Positions 1 through 6,081 of a stretch of 7,107 nucleotides of DNA are shown piece by piece. The notes under the pieces are model-generated. The model saw only the letters and a program-made list of their open reading frames with translations. It was not told where the DNA came from and did not search any database. This DNA is from Microbacterium sp. (GTDB lineage: Bacteria > Actinomycetota > Actinomycetes > Actinomycetales > Microbacteriaceae): positions 1 to 7,107 of the forward strand of contig JAJUIM010000097.1 of assembly GCA_029267645.1 (NCBI GenBank), given 5' to 3'. The position numbers were made by a program, and so were the translations under genes. Positions within the stretch are counted from its first letter, which is position 1, and every line of letters starts with the position of its first letter.

Positions 1-659
1 AGCGAGGCGTCGCGGTCGACGCGCGCCTGGTGGGCCGCCGCGTGGATCGCGTCGTCGTCCCACTTCTGCACCGAGATGACCGTGAGGTTGGATCCGTCGC
101 GCGCGAGGATCTCGACGTTCTGCGCGTACTGGGCGGAGCCCTGGTGCTGCAGGACGACGGTCGCCTTCGACATCGGCTCGGCCTCGATCACGATGTGGGC
201 GTCGGCTCGCAGCTCGGCTCCCTGGCCCGTGATGTCGAGGACGATCGGCTCGGCGACCTCCTGCTCGCGCGGCACGCGGATGTGCAGCGCCTCGGTCGCG
301 CCCTGCCACGCGACGGCGGCCGTGATGTCCTCCGGCACGAAGAACTCGCCGCGGGGCGCCGTGCCGAGCGGCAGCGTGGACGTCGCGTACTGCTCGCCCG
401 AGGCGAAGGAGTACGTCACGCCGTCGTTCGCGCCCGCCTGCTCGAAAAGGGGCGCGATGCGGCTGATCGGCGTGTGCTTCCAGTTGACCTCGCGGCCTGT
501 CGGCACGCCGAAGTCGGCGGGCTCGAACGAGCGCGGCCGCTCCGAGCGGGTCTGGACGGGAACCGTCACGCCGTCCTGCGGCTCGACGAGCGCGCGGGCC
601 GGGTCCATGTGGCCGTGCTGATCCTGCGCCTGGTCAGGCGCCGTGGTGCCAGTCGTCAT
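1..659 (-). CDS. sufD: Fe-S cluster assembly protein SufD (5' part; runs off left edge)
   Basis: SufD pairs with SufB and the ATPase SufC in the cytoplasmic SufBC2D scaffold, where Fe-S clusters are built. Reading the minus strand from the ATG at 659 gives 219 full codons with no stop. The protein starts MTTGTTAPDQAQDQHGHM and continues with VNWKHTPISRIAPLF (near residue 55), the N-terminal pattern usual for SufD. It then enters the beta-helix core, with stretches such as DITGQGAELRADAHIVIEAE. SufD is usually about 400 residues, so roughly half is outside the window, including the C-terminal region that contacts SufB and SufC. The start lies 2 bases after the sufB stop, so the two genes are cotranscribed and probably translationally coupled. 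No strong Shine-Dalgarno sequence is close by (a GGAAGGA about 15 bases upstream). Met18 is a weaker alternative start. The identification is secure; only the exact start is open. Confidence 0.93.
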   Translation of the reverse strand, partial: MTTGTTAPDQAQDQHGHMDPARALVEPQDGVTVPVQTRSERPRSFEPADFGVPTGREVNWKHTPISRIAPLFEQAGANDGVTYSFASGEQYATSTLPLGTAPRGEFFVPEDITAAVAWQGATEALHIRVPREQEVAEPIVLDITGQGAELRADAHIVIEAEPMSKATVVLQHQGSAQYAQNVEILARDGSNLTVISVQKWDDDAIHAAAHQARVDRDAS

Positions 660-661
660 TC

Positions 662-2080
662 TCAGCCGACCGATCCTTCCATGCCCATCTCGATGAGCTT
701 GTTGAGTTCCAGCGCGTACTCCATCGGCAGCTCGCGCGCGATGGGCTCGATGAACCCGCGCACGATCATTGCCATGGCCTCGGTCTCCTCGAGGCCGCGG
801 CTCATGAGGTAGAAGAGCTGCTCCTCGCTGACCTTCGAGACCGTGGCCTCGTGGCCGAGCACGACGTCGTCGACGCGGATGTCGATCGCGGGGTAGGTGT
901 CGGAGCGCGACTGCGTGTCGACGAGCAGGGCGTCGCAGACGACCGAGTTGGCCGAGTGGTGCGCCTTCTCGTCGACGCGGACCTCGCCGCGGTAGCCCGC
1001 GCGGCCGCCGCCGCGCGCGATCGACTTCGAGACGATCGACGACTGCGTGTACGGCGCCATGTGGATCATCTTCGCGCCCGCGTCCTGGTGCTGGCCGGGG
1101 CCCGCGAAGGCGACCGAGAGCGTCTCGCCCTTGGCGTGCTCGCCCATGAGGAAAATCGACGGGTACTTCATCGTGACCTTGGATCCGATGTTGCCGTCGA
1201 CCCACTCCATCGTCGCGCCCTCTTCCGCGATGGCGCGCTTCGTGACGAGGTTGTAGACGTTGTTCGACCAGTTCTGGATCGTCGTGTAGCGCACGCGGGC
1301 GTTCTTCTTCACGATGATCTCGACGACGGCCGAGTGCAGCGAGTCGGACTTGTAGATCGGGGCCGTGCAGCCCTCGATGTAGTGCACGTAGCTGCCCTCA
1401 TCGGCGATGATCAGCGTGCGCTCGAACTGGCCCATGTTCTCGGTGTTGATGCGGAAGTAGGCCTGCAGCGGGATCTCGACGTGCACGCCCTTCGGCACGT
1501 AGACGAAGGATCCGCCCGACCACACGGCCGTGTTCAGCGCCGCGAACTTGTTGTCGCCCGCGGGGATGACGGTGCCGAAGTACTCCTCGAAGAACTCGGG
1601 GTGCTCGCGCAGCGCAGTGTCGGTGTCCATGAAGATGACGCCCTGCTGCTCCAGGTCCTCGCGGATCTGGTGGTAGACGACCTCCGACTCGTACTGCGCG
1701 GCGACGCCGGCCACGAGGCGCTCGCGCTCGGCCTGCGGGATGCCGAGGCGCTCGTACGTGTTCTTGATGTCCTCGGGAAGGTCTTCCCAGCTCTCGGCCT
1801 GCTTCTCCGTGGTGCGCACGAAGTACTTGATGTTGTCGAAGTCGATCTCGCTGAGGTCGGCGCCCCACGTCGGCATCGGCTTCTTCTCGAAGAGCTTCAG
1901 CGCCTTGAGCCGGTTCTTGAGCATCCACTCGGGTTCGTCCTTGAGGCGCGAGATGTCGCGGACGACGGCGTCGTTCAGGCCGCGCTGGGCGCTCGCGCCG
2001 GCGGCGTCGGAATCGTGCCAGCCGAACTCGTACACCCCCAGCCCTTCGAGCTCTGGGCGATCGATCAGTACATCAGACAT
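662..2080 (-). CDS. sufB: Fe-S cluster assembly scaffold protein SufB
   Basis: SufB is the core subunit of the cytoplasmic SufBC2D complex that assembles Fe-S clusters and hands them to apoproteins. The 472-residue product is full length for the family. Visible landmarks are the N-terminal [13 protein letters not shown] (residues 49-61), YIEGCTAP around Cys238, [14 protein letters not shown] (327-340), [14 protein letters not shown] (363-376), SVVCDALL with Cys382, and the C-terminal [18 protein letters not shown] (429-446). Cys238 and Cys382 correspond by motif to the conserved cysteines of E. coli SufB, the second being the proposed cluster or sulfur site shared with SufD. The frame is continuous, so there is no intein, unlike several mycobacterial SufB genes. 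The ATG at 2080 is preceded by GAGGAGA with a rather long gap of about 12 bases. sufD follows after 2 bases. No sufR-like regulator gene precedes it; the upstream neighbour is the divergent ctaA. Confidence 0.97.
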   Translation of the reverse strand: MSDVLIDRPELEGLGVYEFGWHDSDAAGASAQRGLNDAVVRDISRLKDEPEWMLKNRLKALKLFEKKPMPTWGADLSEIDFDNIKYFVRTTEKQAESWEDLPEDIKNTYERLGIPQAERERLVAGVAAQYESEVVYHQIREDLEQQGVIFMDTDTALREHPEFFEEYFGTVIPAGDNKFAALNTAVWSGGSFVYVPKGVHVEIPLQAYFRINTENMGQFERTLIIADEGSYVHYIEGCTAPIYKSDSLHSAVVEIIVKKNARVRYTTIQNWSNNVYNLVTKRAIAEEGATMEWVDGNIGSKVTMKYPSIFLMGEHAKGETLSVAFAGPGQHQDAGAKMIHMAPYTQSSIVSKSIARGGGRAGYRGEVRVDEKAHHSANSVVCDALLVDTQSRSDTYPAIDIRVDDVVLGHEATVSKVSEEQLFYLMSRGLEETEAMAMIVRGFIEPIARELPMEYALELNKLIEMGMEGSVG

Positions 2081-2125
2081 GTCTGCTCACACTCTCCTCA
2101 CGGACCCTGGCAGTATCAGCTACTC

Positions 2126-2143
2126 CACCGCCGGCGGGCGGTG
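2126..2143. repeat. 7-bp inverted repeat in the sufB-ctaA spacer
   Basis: CACCGCC (2126-2132) and GGCGGTG (2137-2143) are perfect reverse complements around a 4-base loop. In the sufB direction this hairpin would lie in the 5' leader about 45 bases before the start codon. There is no T-run directly after it on either strand, so it is not a convincing intrinsic terminator. It may be a leader RNA structure or a protein site; the sequence does not decide which. Confidence 0.5.
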
Positions 2144-2165
2144 TGCGGATCCTCATTTTCGGCGC

Positions 2166-2178
2166 AGGTGTCGCACCT
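2166..2178. promoter_or_regulatory. Operator-like inverted repeat next to ctaA -10
   Basis: AGGTG (2166-2170) and CACCT (2174-2178) form a perfect inverted repeat around TCG. The right arm shares its last base with the candidate ctaA -10 site TAAGCT (2178-2183), so a bound protein would block that promoter. The minus strand reads TTAGGT...ACCT, which recalls a DtxR/IdeR iron box, but the spacing between half-sites is 5 rather than 7. The binding protein is therefore unknown. Confidence 0.3.
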
Positions 2179-2183
2179 AAGCT
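2178..2183 (+). promoter_or_regulatory. Candidate -10 site for ctaA
   Basis: TAAGCT fits the actinobacterial TAnnnT -10 pattern and is the only such hexamer I found on the plus strand in the spacer. It predicts a transcript start near 2190 and a leader of about 110 bases. No good -35 is present at 17-18 bases upstream (sequence around CATTTTC, 2154-2160). This is a motif match only. Confidence 0.35.
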
Positions 2184-2185
2184 GT

Positions 2186-2215
2186 CTTGCGGACGACGCG
2201 CACGCCGTGCGCAAG
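2186..2215. repeat. Nested inverted repeats between the facing sufB and ctaA promoters
   Basis: An outer pair CTTGCG (2186-2191) / CGCAAG (2210-2215) partly overlaps an inner pair GCGCAC (2198-2203) / GTGCGC (2207-2212) around GCC. The two pairs share bases 2210-2212, so they are alternative rather than simultaneous pairings. The element sits between the predicted sufB and ctaA start sites, in the segment that would be present in both transcripts. It could be a switchable leader structure or a regulator site. Confidence 0.4.
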
Positions 2216-2229
2216 TCCTTCATCAGTCA

Positions 2230-2235
2230 ATTCTA
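2230..2235 (-). promoter_or_regulatory. Candidate -10 site for sufB
   Basis: On the minus strand this reads TAGAAT, a good match to the TAnnnT consensus and the only one I found upstream of sufB. It predicts a transcript start near 2223 and a leader of about 140 bases that contains all the inverted repeats of the spacer. No recognisable -35 lies 17-18 bases upstream (GGCGAT), which would suit an activated or weak promoter. This is a motif match only. Confidence 0.4.
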
Positions 2236-2299
2236 CAGGTTTCGCCCGGTGGATCGCCGTCCGCGTGCAACGTCCAGGGCAGCCTCAGGAGCCGCCGTC

Positions 2300-3379
2300 A
2301 TGAACATCTCCCCCGCGCTCAAGGTCTTCGCCTGGCTGTCGTTCCTCGCCGAGGTCATCATCATCGGCACGGGCGGCGCCGTGCGCCTCACGGGCTCGGG
2401 CCTCGGCTGCTCCGAGTGGCCCCTGTGCACCCCCGATTCGCTCGTCCCGATCGTCGCCGACCAGGGCATCCACGGCATCATCGAGTTCGGCAACCGCACG
2501 ATGACGGGCCTCGTCGGGATCCTCGCGATCGCCGTCCTGCTGCTCACCCTCCACGCCGCGGGCGGCAAGCGCCCCGTGCTGGCGGCGGTGTGGTTCGCGC
2601 TCGGCGGCATCGCCGCGGGCGTCGTCGCCTACTTCGCCGCCGAGGCCCTCGGCTGGACGGGCGTGATCTTCTTCTCGTCGGTGTTGCTGCTCGTCGTGAT
2701 CGCAGCGGCCGTCGCCGTCACGCGCGTGGTGCCGCAGCGACGAGATCTCGTCGTGCTCTCGTCGCTCGTGCTGATCGGCGTCGTCGCGCAGGCGTTCGTC
2801 GGCGGCATCACGGTGTGGACGGGCCTCAACCCCTTCGTCGTCGGCTTCCACTACGTCTCGTCGCTCCTGCTCGTGTGCGTCACGGCCGCCTACCTCGTGC
2901 GCATGTACGCGGCGGACGGCGCCCGTGAGCGCGCGGTGCCGCGCTGGTACGGGATCGTCGTGCACGCGACCTCGCTCGTGCTCACCGTCACGATCTTCTT
3001 CGGCGTGCTCACGACCGGCAGCGGGCCGCACTCGGGCGACGCCGACGTGATCCGCGACGGGTTCGATGCGACGTTCCTCTCGCACGTGCACTCCTGGCCC
3101 GGCTACGCGCTCTTCGCACTGGCCCTCGTGATCGCGATCGTCGCCTGGACGAAGGATCTTCCGACCCGCCGCTGGGCGACGGCGTTCGTCGCCGTGCTCG
3201 TCGTGCAGATCGGCGTCGGCGTGTGGCAGGCGAACGCGGCGCTGCCGCCCCTGCTCGTCGGGATCCACATGGTGCTCGCCGCGCTGTCGGCCGCGACCTA
3301 CGTCGTGGTGGTGCTGCGGCTGAAGCGGGTCAGCGCGCAGGCGTCGGCACCCCGCACCGAGGCCGTCGCGGCGCGCTGA
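2300..3379 (+). CDS. ctaA: Heme A synthase CtaA (COX15 family) with extra helix pair
   Basis: CtaA is an integral membrane enzyme that oxidises the C8 methyl of heme O to a formyl group, giving heme A for aa3-type cytochrome oxidase. The ATG at 2300 is set by AGGAG at 2287-2291, 8 bases upstream. The reading frame is open far upstream, but that stretch is antisense to sufB. The product has 359 residues. Family marks are GSGLGCSEWPLC with the cysteine pair Cys37/Cys43, the acidic residue Glu62 in IIEFGNR, and candidate heme-ligand histidines His184 (GFHYVSS), His264 (SHVHSW) and His323 (GIHMVL). The position matching Bacillus subtilis His60 is Asn65. TTGSGPHSGD (238-247) is typical of actinobacterial members. 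Between the second and third family helices lie two extra hydrophobic stretches (about 94-116 and 121-143), giving about ten helices instead of eight. It is convergent with the zincin gene. Confidence 0.95.
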   Translation: MNISPALKVFAWLSFLAEVIIIGTGGAVRLTGSGLGCSEWPLCTPDSLVPIVADQGIHGIIEFGNRTMTGLVGILAIAVLLLTLHAAGGKRPVLAAVWFALGGIAAGVVAYFAAEALGWTGVIFFSSVLLLVVIAAAVAVTRVVPQRRDLVVLSSLVLIGVVAQAFVGGITVWTGLNPFVVGFHYVSSLLLVCVTAAYLVRMYAADGARERAVPRWYGIVVHATSLVLTVTIFFGVLTTGSGPHSGDADVIRDGFDATFLSHVHSWPGYALFALALVIAIVAWTKDLPTRRWATAFVAVLVVQIGVGVWQANAALPPLLVGIHMVLAALSAATYVVVVLRLKRVSAQASAPRTEAVAAR

Positions 3380-3401
3380 CGCTGGGGGCGCCGCGTCAGC
3401 G
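3374..3401. terminator. Bidirectional terminator-like hairpin containing both stop codons
   Basis: CGCTGACGC (3374-3382) and GCGTCAGCG (3393-3401) are a perfect 9-bp inverted repeat with a 10-base loop. The TGA of ctaA (3377-3379) lies in the left arm and the TGA of the convergent gene (3398-3396) lies in the right arm. Both genes therefore end in CGC-TGA-CGC. The hairpin is positioned to end or stabilise transcripts from both sides. Neither strand has a T-run after it, so it would be a U-less terminator, as is often proposed in actinobacteria. Confidence 0.6.
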
Positions 3402-4553
3402 ACAGGCCTTCGACGCCTCGACGAGGTCGTCCGCGGGCGGCACGCCGTCGTAGTAGTAGTCGACGCCGTTGCCCCACGGGTTGTCGTAGCCCATGCCGAT
3501 CGCCCACGCGGTCGCCATGAGCTCGACGTCGCCGTCGAACGTCTCGTCGAGCATCTCGCGGCACTGCGACGTGATCGCGTGGCCCGTCTCGTGCACGACG
3601 AGCCCCACGAAGCGCTCGTCGGGCCAGAACCGGGCGATGCTGTTCGACAGCTCCATCGTCGCGTAGCCGCCGTCGCTGTACCACCACGTCGTGTAGCCGC
3701 CGGCCGATTCACCCTCGCCGAGCCCGTTGACGAGCGGCGACCAGTCGAAGTCGACGCGGGCGTCGCCCGCGATCGAGCGCACGAACTCCTCGATCTCGAG
3801 GCGCACGTCCTGCAGCCCGTCGCCCTGATCCTTCTCGGCCAGCTCGGACTCCTGCGAGGCCACGACGGCGCGGGCAGCCTCGCCGTACGCCTCGACGTAG
3901 TAGGCGACGTCGTCCTCGCTCGTCGCGGCGAGGTCGGCGGCGTGGTGCATCTCGATGCGCGTGCGGGCCTGTGCCGAGATGTTGTCCTCCTCGATGCCGT
4001 CGGCCCGCGCCGGGATCGTCTCCCGCAGCGCCGCGATCTCGTCGTCGAGCGCCGGCGCCGACGATTCGAGCGCCTCCGCCGCGCCCTCGAGCGCCGCGAC
4101 GTCCGACTCGAGCGTCTCGGCCTCGTCCTCGAGCGCCGCGGCGGCCTCGGTCAGCTCGTCGACGTCGTCGAGCTCCTGCTCCCGGGCGGCGGCCGGGGCG
4201 TCGGCGTCCTCCGGAGCCCCGTCCAGCGCCGTGCGCACGGGATCCGCGGCCTGCGCGACGGCGTCGACGCGCTCGGCGTCCAGCGCATCGGCCGCCTCCC
4301 CCGCCGCGTCGGCGACCTGCACGGCCGCGCGGGCCGGATCCGCGAGCGCCGTCAGCTCGTCGGACGCCGCGGCATGGCGCTCGACGAGCTCGTGCTGGCG
4401 CTCGAGGGCGTCCGCGTAGCGCGCCTCTGCCGCCGCGCGCGTGACGGCCTGCGGCACGAAGATCACGGCCGCCGCGATCGCGATCACCGCGAGCGCGCCG
4501 AGCCCGATCCAGAGCCGTCGCCTGCTGCGCGGCGCGGGGGCGTCCGCGGTCAT
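3396..4553 (-). CDS. Membrane-anchored coiled-coil protein with HExxH (putative zinc metalloprotease)
   Basis: I do not recognise a named family. The 385-residue product has a short basic N-terminus (RSRRR), one membrane segment (residues 14-36) and then a long Ala/Glu/Asp-rich region. This placement suggests an N-in anchor with the rest outside the cell. Residues about 40-180 are predicted helical; Leu134, 141, 148, 155, 162, 169 and 176 fall exactly every seven residues, with Ala/Val/Ile at 131, 138, 145, 152, 159, 166 and 173, a regular coiled coil. The C-terminal domain contains VVHETGHAITS (HExxH at 321-325) and, about 20 residues later, GDVELMATAWA, where Glu344 is a candidate third zinc ligand. 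Its only cysteines, Cys331 and Cys384, could form a disulfide. The ATG overlaps the MFS stop as ATGA and follows GGGGGA, indicating translational coupling. Protease activity is inferred from the motif; a binding or structural role, or an exporter accessory role, is also possible. Confidence 0.85.
   Translation of the reverse strand: MTADAPAPRSRRRLWIGLGALAVIAIAAAVIFVPQAVTRAAAEARYADALERQHELVERHAAASDELTALADPARAAVQVADAAGEAADALDAERVDAVAQAADPVRTALDGAPEDADAPAAAREQELDDVDELTEAAAALEDEAETLESDVAALEGAAEALESSAPALDDEIAALRETIPARADGIEEDNISAQARTRIEMHHAADLAATSEDDVAYYVEAYGEAARAVVASQESELAEKDQGDGLQDVRLEIEEFVRSIAGDARVDFDWSPLVNGLGEGESAGGYTTWWYSDGGYATMELSNSIARFWPDERFVGLVVHETGHAITSQCREMLDETFDGDVELMATAWAIGMGYDNPWGNGVDYYYDGVPPADDLVEASKACR
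4045..4149. repeat. 21-bp periodic repeat encoding leucine heptads
   Basis: TCGAGCG recurs at 4045, 4066, 4087, 4108 and 4129, an exact spacing of 21 bases in five copies. Four of the five extend to TCGAGCGCC. On the minus strand each copy encodes the Leu-Glu or Leu-Asp pair of one heptad of the coiled coil (residues 141-170 of the zincin gene). The other bases of each unit differ between copies. The array may come from tandem duplication of a 7-codon unit, or from selection for heptads plus strong codon preference (CTC, GAG). Confidence 0.75.
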
Positions 4554-6043
4554 GCTTCCCCCGCCCCCGAGCGCTCGGAGCGGCGCCGGGATCCGAGATC
4601 CATGAACGCGATCACGAGCGACGCGACGATGAACAGCGCGGCCGAGAGCAGGCCCGTGCCGTACGCGTCGTGGAAGACGACCGAGTGCGTCTCGGTGCCC
4701 TCCTCGCGATAGATCGTCGAGTAGAACAACGACAGCGCGATCGCCGCGCCGATCGCGTTGCCCACGCGCTGGCCGAGCTGGCCGACCGAGCCCGCGAGGC
4801 CGCCCTCCGACGGCGGGATCTCGGCGAGCGTGAGCGTCTGATTGGGCGAGATGACGCAGCCGCCGCCGAGGCCGCCGATCACGAGCACTCCCGCCATGAG
4901 CCACGGCGTCATCTCGTCGCTCGCGACGTGCGCGATCACGACGAGCCCGATCGTCGCGATGAGCACGAGGATGAGGCCGAAGATCACGAGCGAGCGCCCG
5001 AAGCGCGAGACGAGCTTGCCGCTCTGCCACGAGGCGAAGGCGCTGAACAGCGCGAAGCCGATCGTGACCATGCCCGCGAACACCGCCGAGAGACCGAGGC
5101 CGGTCTGCAGATACAGGGCCGTGAGCAGGAAGATCGACGGCATCGCGGCGAAGTAGAGCGACTGCAGGATCGTGCCGTTGCGCCACGAGCCGACGCGGAA
5201 GAGCGAGAGCGGCACGAGGGGCGATCCGCCTCCGCGCTGGTAGCGCCGCTCCCACGCGATGAAGGCGACCGCGAACAGCGCGCAGGGCACGAGCAGCCAC
5301 CAGCGCAGCGGCGAGTCGTCGGGCGATCCCGTCGTGAGCAGGAAGGGGAACATGAGCGTCGCGACGACGACCGCGAACAGGAACAGGCCGACGGGGTCGA
5401 GCGAGAGCTTCTCGTTCGAGGGGTGCCGCACCTCGGGCAGCACCTTCGCGAGCACGAGGATCACGATGATGCCGAGCGGCACGTTCATCCAGAAGATGCC
5501 GCGCCAGCCGTCGGTCGGGCCGCCGAGCGCGATGAGCAGGCCGCCGATCGTGGGGCCGAACGCCGTCGCGAGGCCGATGACGGCGCCGAACAGGCCGAAC
5601 GCCGTCGCGCGCTCCTTGCCCGTGAACACCTGCTGGATCGTGCCCATGACCTGCGGCATCTGCACGCCCGCCGCGACGCCCTGCAGGAAGCGGGCGATCA
5701 CGAGCACCCAGATGTTGGGCGCGAGCGCGCAGAGGGCGCTCGCGAGCGTGAAGCCGATGAGGCCGACGATCATGAGCGTGCGGCGCGAGCGCTGGTCGCC
5801 GATGCGGCCGAACGGCACGAGCGCGAGGCCGAAGGCCAGGATGTAGCCCGAGACGACGAGCTGCAGCTCGGTCGAGCCGCCGCCCAGCGCCTCCTCGATC
5901 GAGGCGAGCCCGACGTTGACCTTCGAGATGTCGAGGATCGTCAGCGCCGAGACCGACAGACTCGCCCAGAACGCCTTCCAGCGTCCGGCGTGGTCGAGGG
6001 TGATGGATCGGGTCTCGGGATGTTCCTCGTTCTCGCTCGTCAC
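4550..6043 (-). CDS. MFS transporter, DHA2-type (14-helix) drug/solute exporter
   Basis: This is a proton-driven exporter of the major facilitator superfamily, DHA2 (EmrB/QacA-like) branch, in the cytoplasmic membrane. The 497-residue length and about 14 hydrophobic segments fit that branch. Helix 1 holds LDISKVNVGLASI (37-49), matching the conserved Asp/Asn helix-1 pattern. Motif A is GRIGDQRSRR (79-88), motif B begins at RFLQG (118-122), and the antiporter motif C is GPTIGG (163-168). A second motif-A-like SGKLVSRFGR (341-350) opens the second half. Substrate cannot be told from sequence. The start is a GTG with no Shine-Dalgarno sequence; a TAACCT -10 lies exactly 6 bases upstream, so the mRNA probably begins at the start codon. 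It overlaps the downstream zincin gene by 4 bases and lies 38 bases after ctaB. No TetR- or MarR-type regulator gene is adjacent inside the window. Confidence 0.92.
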   Translation of the reverse strand: MTSENEEHPETRSITLDHAGRWKAFWASLSVSALTILDISKVNVGLASIEEALGGGSTELQLVVSGYILAFGLALVPFGRIGDQRSRRTLMIVGLIGFTLASALCALAPNIWVLVIARFLQGVAAGVQMPQVMGTIQQVFTGKERATAFGLFGAVIGLATAFGPTIGGLLIALGGPTDGWRGIFWMNVPLGIIVILVLAKVLPEVRHPSNEKLSLDPVGLFLFAVVVATLMFPFLLTTGSPDDSPLRWWLLVPCALFAVAFIAWERRYQRGGGSPLVPLSLFRVGSWRNGTILQSLYFAAMPSIFLLTALYLQTGLGLSAVFAGMVTIGFALFSAFASWQSGKLVSRFGRSLVIFGLILVLIATIGLVVIAHVASDEMTPWLMAGVLVIGGLGGGCVISPNQTLTLAEIPPSEGGLAGSVGQLGQRVGNAIGAAIALSLFYSTIYREEGTETHSVVFHDAYGTGLLSAALFIVASLVIAFMDLGSRRRSERSGAGEA

Positions 6044-6045
6044 CG

Positions 6046-6055
6046 AACCAGGTTA
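6046..6055 (-). promoter_or_regulatory. Leaderless -10 site with overlapping palindrome, MFS gene
   Basis: On the minus strand TAACCT occupies 6055-6050, followed by 6 bases and then the GTG at 6043. That geometry places the transcript start on the first base of the start codon, as in actinobacterial leaderless genes. AACC-A-GGTT (6046-6054) is a perfect short palindrome over the -10, a plausible repressor half-site or operator. No -35 consensus is seen at 17-18 bases upstream (GGAGCC). Confidence 0.45.
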
Positions 6056-6081
6056 GCCCGGCGCGCGGCGACGGCTCCCGA

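Noticed and set aside
2081..2100. TGTGA/ACACT-like letters near the sufB ribosome site, suggesting a SufR site.
   Set aside because: Only one half-site is present; there is no matching half at the required 5-base spacing.
2126..2143. Strong hairpin as an intrinsic terminator.
   Set aside because: No T-run follows on either strand, and no gene ends nearby; both flanking genes start from this spacer.
2162..2182. A possible DtxR/IdeR iron box on the minus strand (TTAGGT ... ACCT).
   Set aside because: Half-sites are 5 bases apart, not 7, and the right half lacks the final TAA. Kept only as an unassigned inverted repeat.
851..2299. The ctaA frame is open for another 483 codons upstream, as though an 842-residue fusion existed.
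   Set aside because: That stretch is antisense to sufB, is low in complexity, and the ATG at 2300 has a good Shine-Dalgarno sequence at the conserved CtaA N-terminus.
4045..4149. Regularly spaced 21-bp repeat as a possible CRISPR-like array or origin iterons.
   Set aside because: The period is 7 codons inside a continuous coding frame and matches the leucine heptads exactly; there are no spacers, and copies share only 7-9 bases.
4567..4578. Perfect 12-bp palindrome CCGAGCGCTCGG near the MFS/zincin junction.
   Set aside because: It lies inside the MFS reading frame, is built from common high-GC words, and has no further context to support a function.
4554..5300. The zincin frame is open far upstream, allowing a 634-residue product.
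   Set aside because: The upstream part is the MFS gene in another frame and is Arg-rich shadow sequence. The ATGA overlap and the following basic-plus-membrane N-terminus fit the start at 4553.
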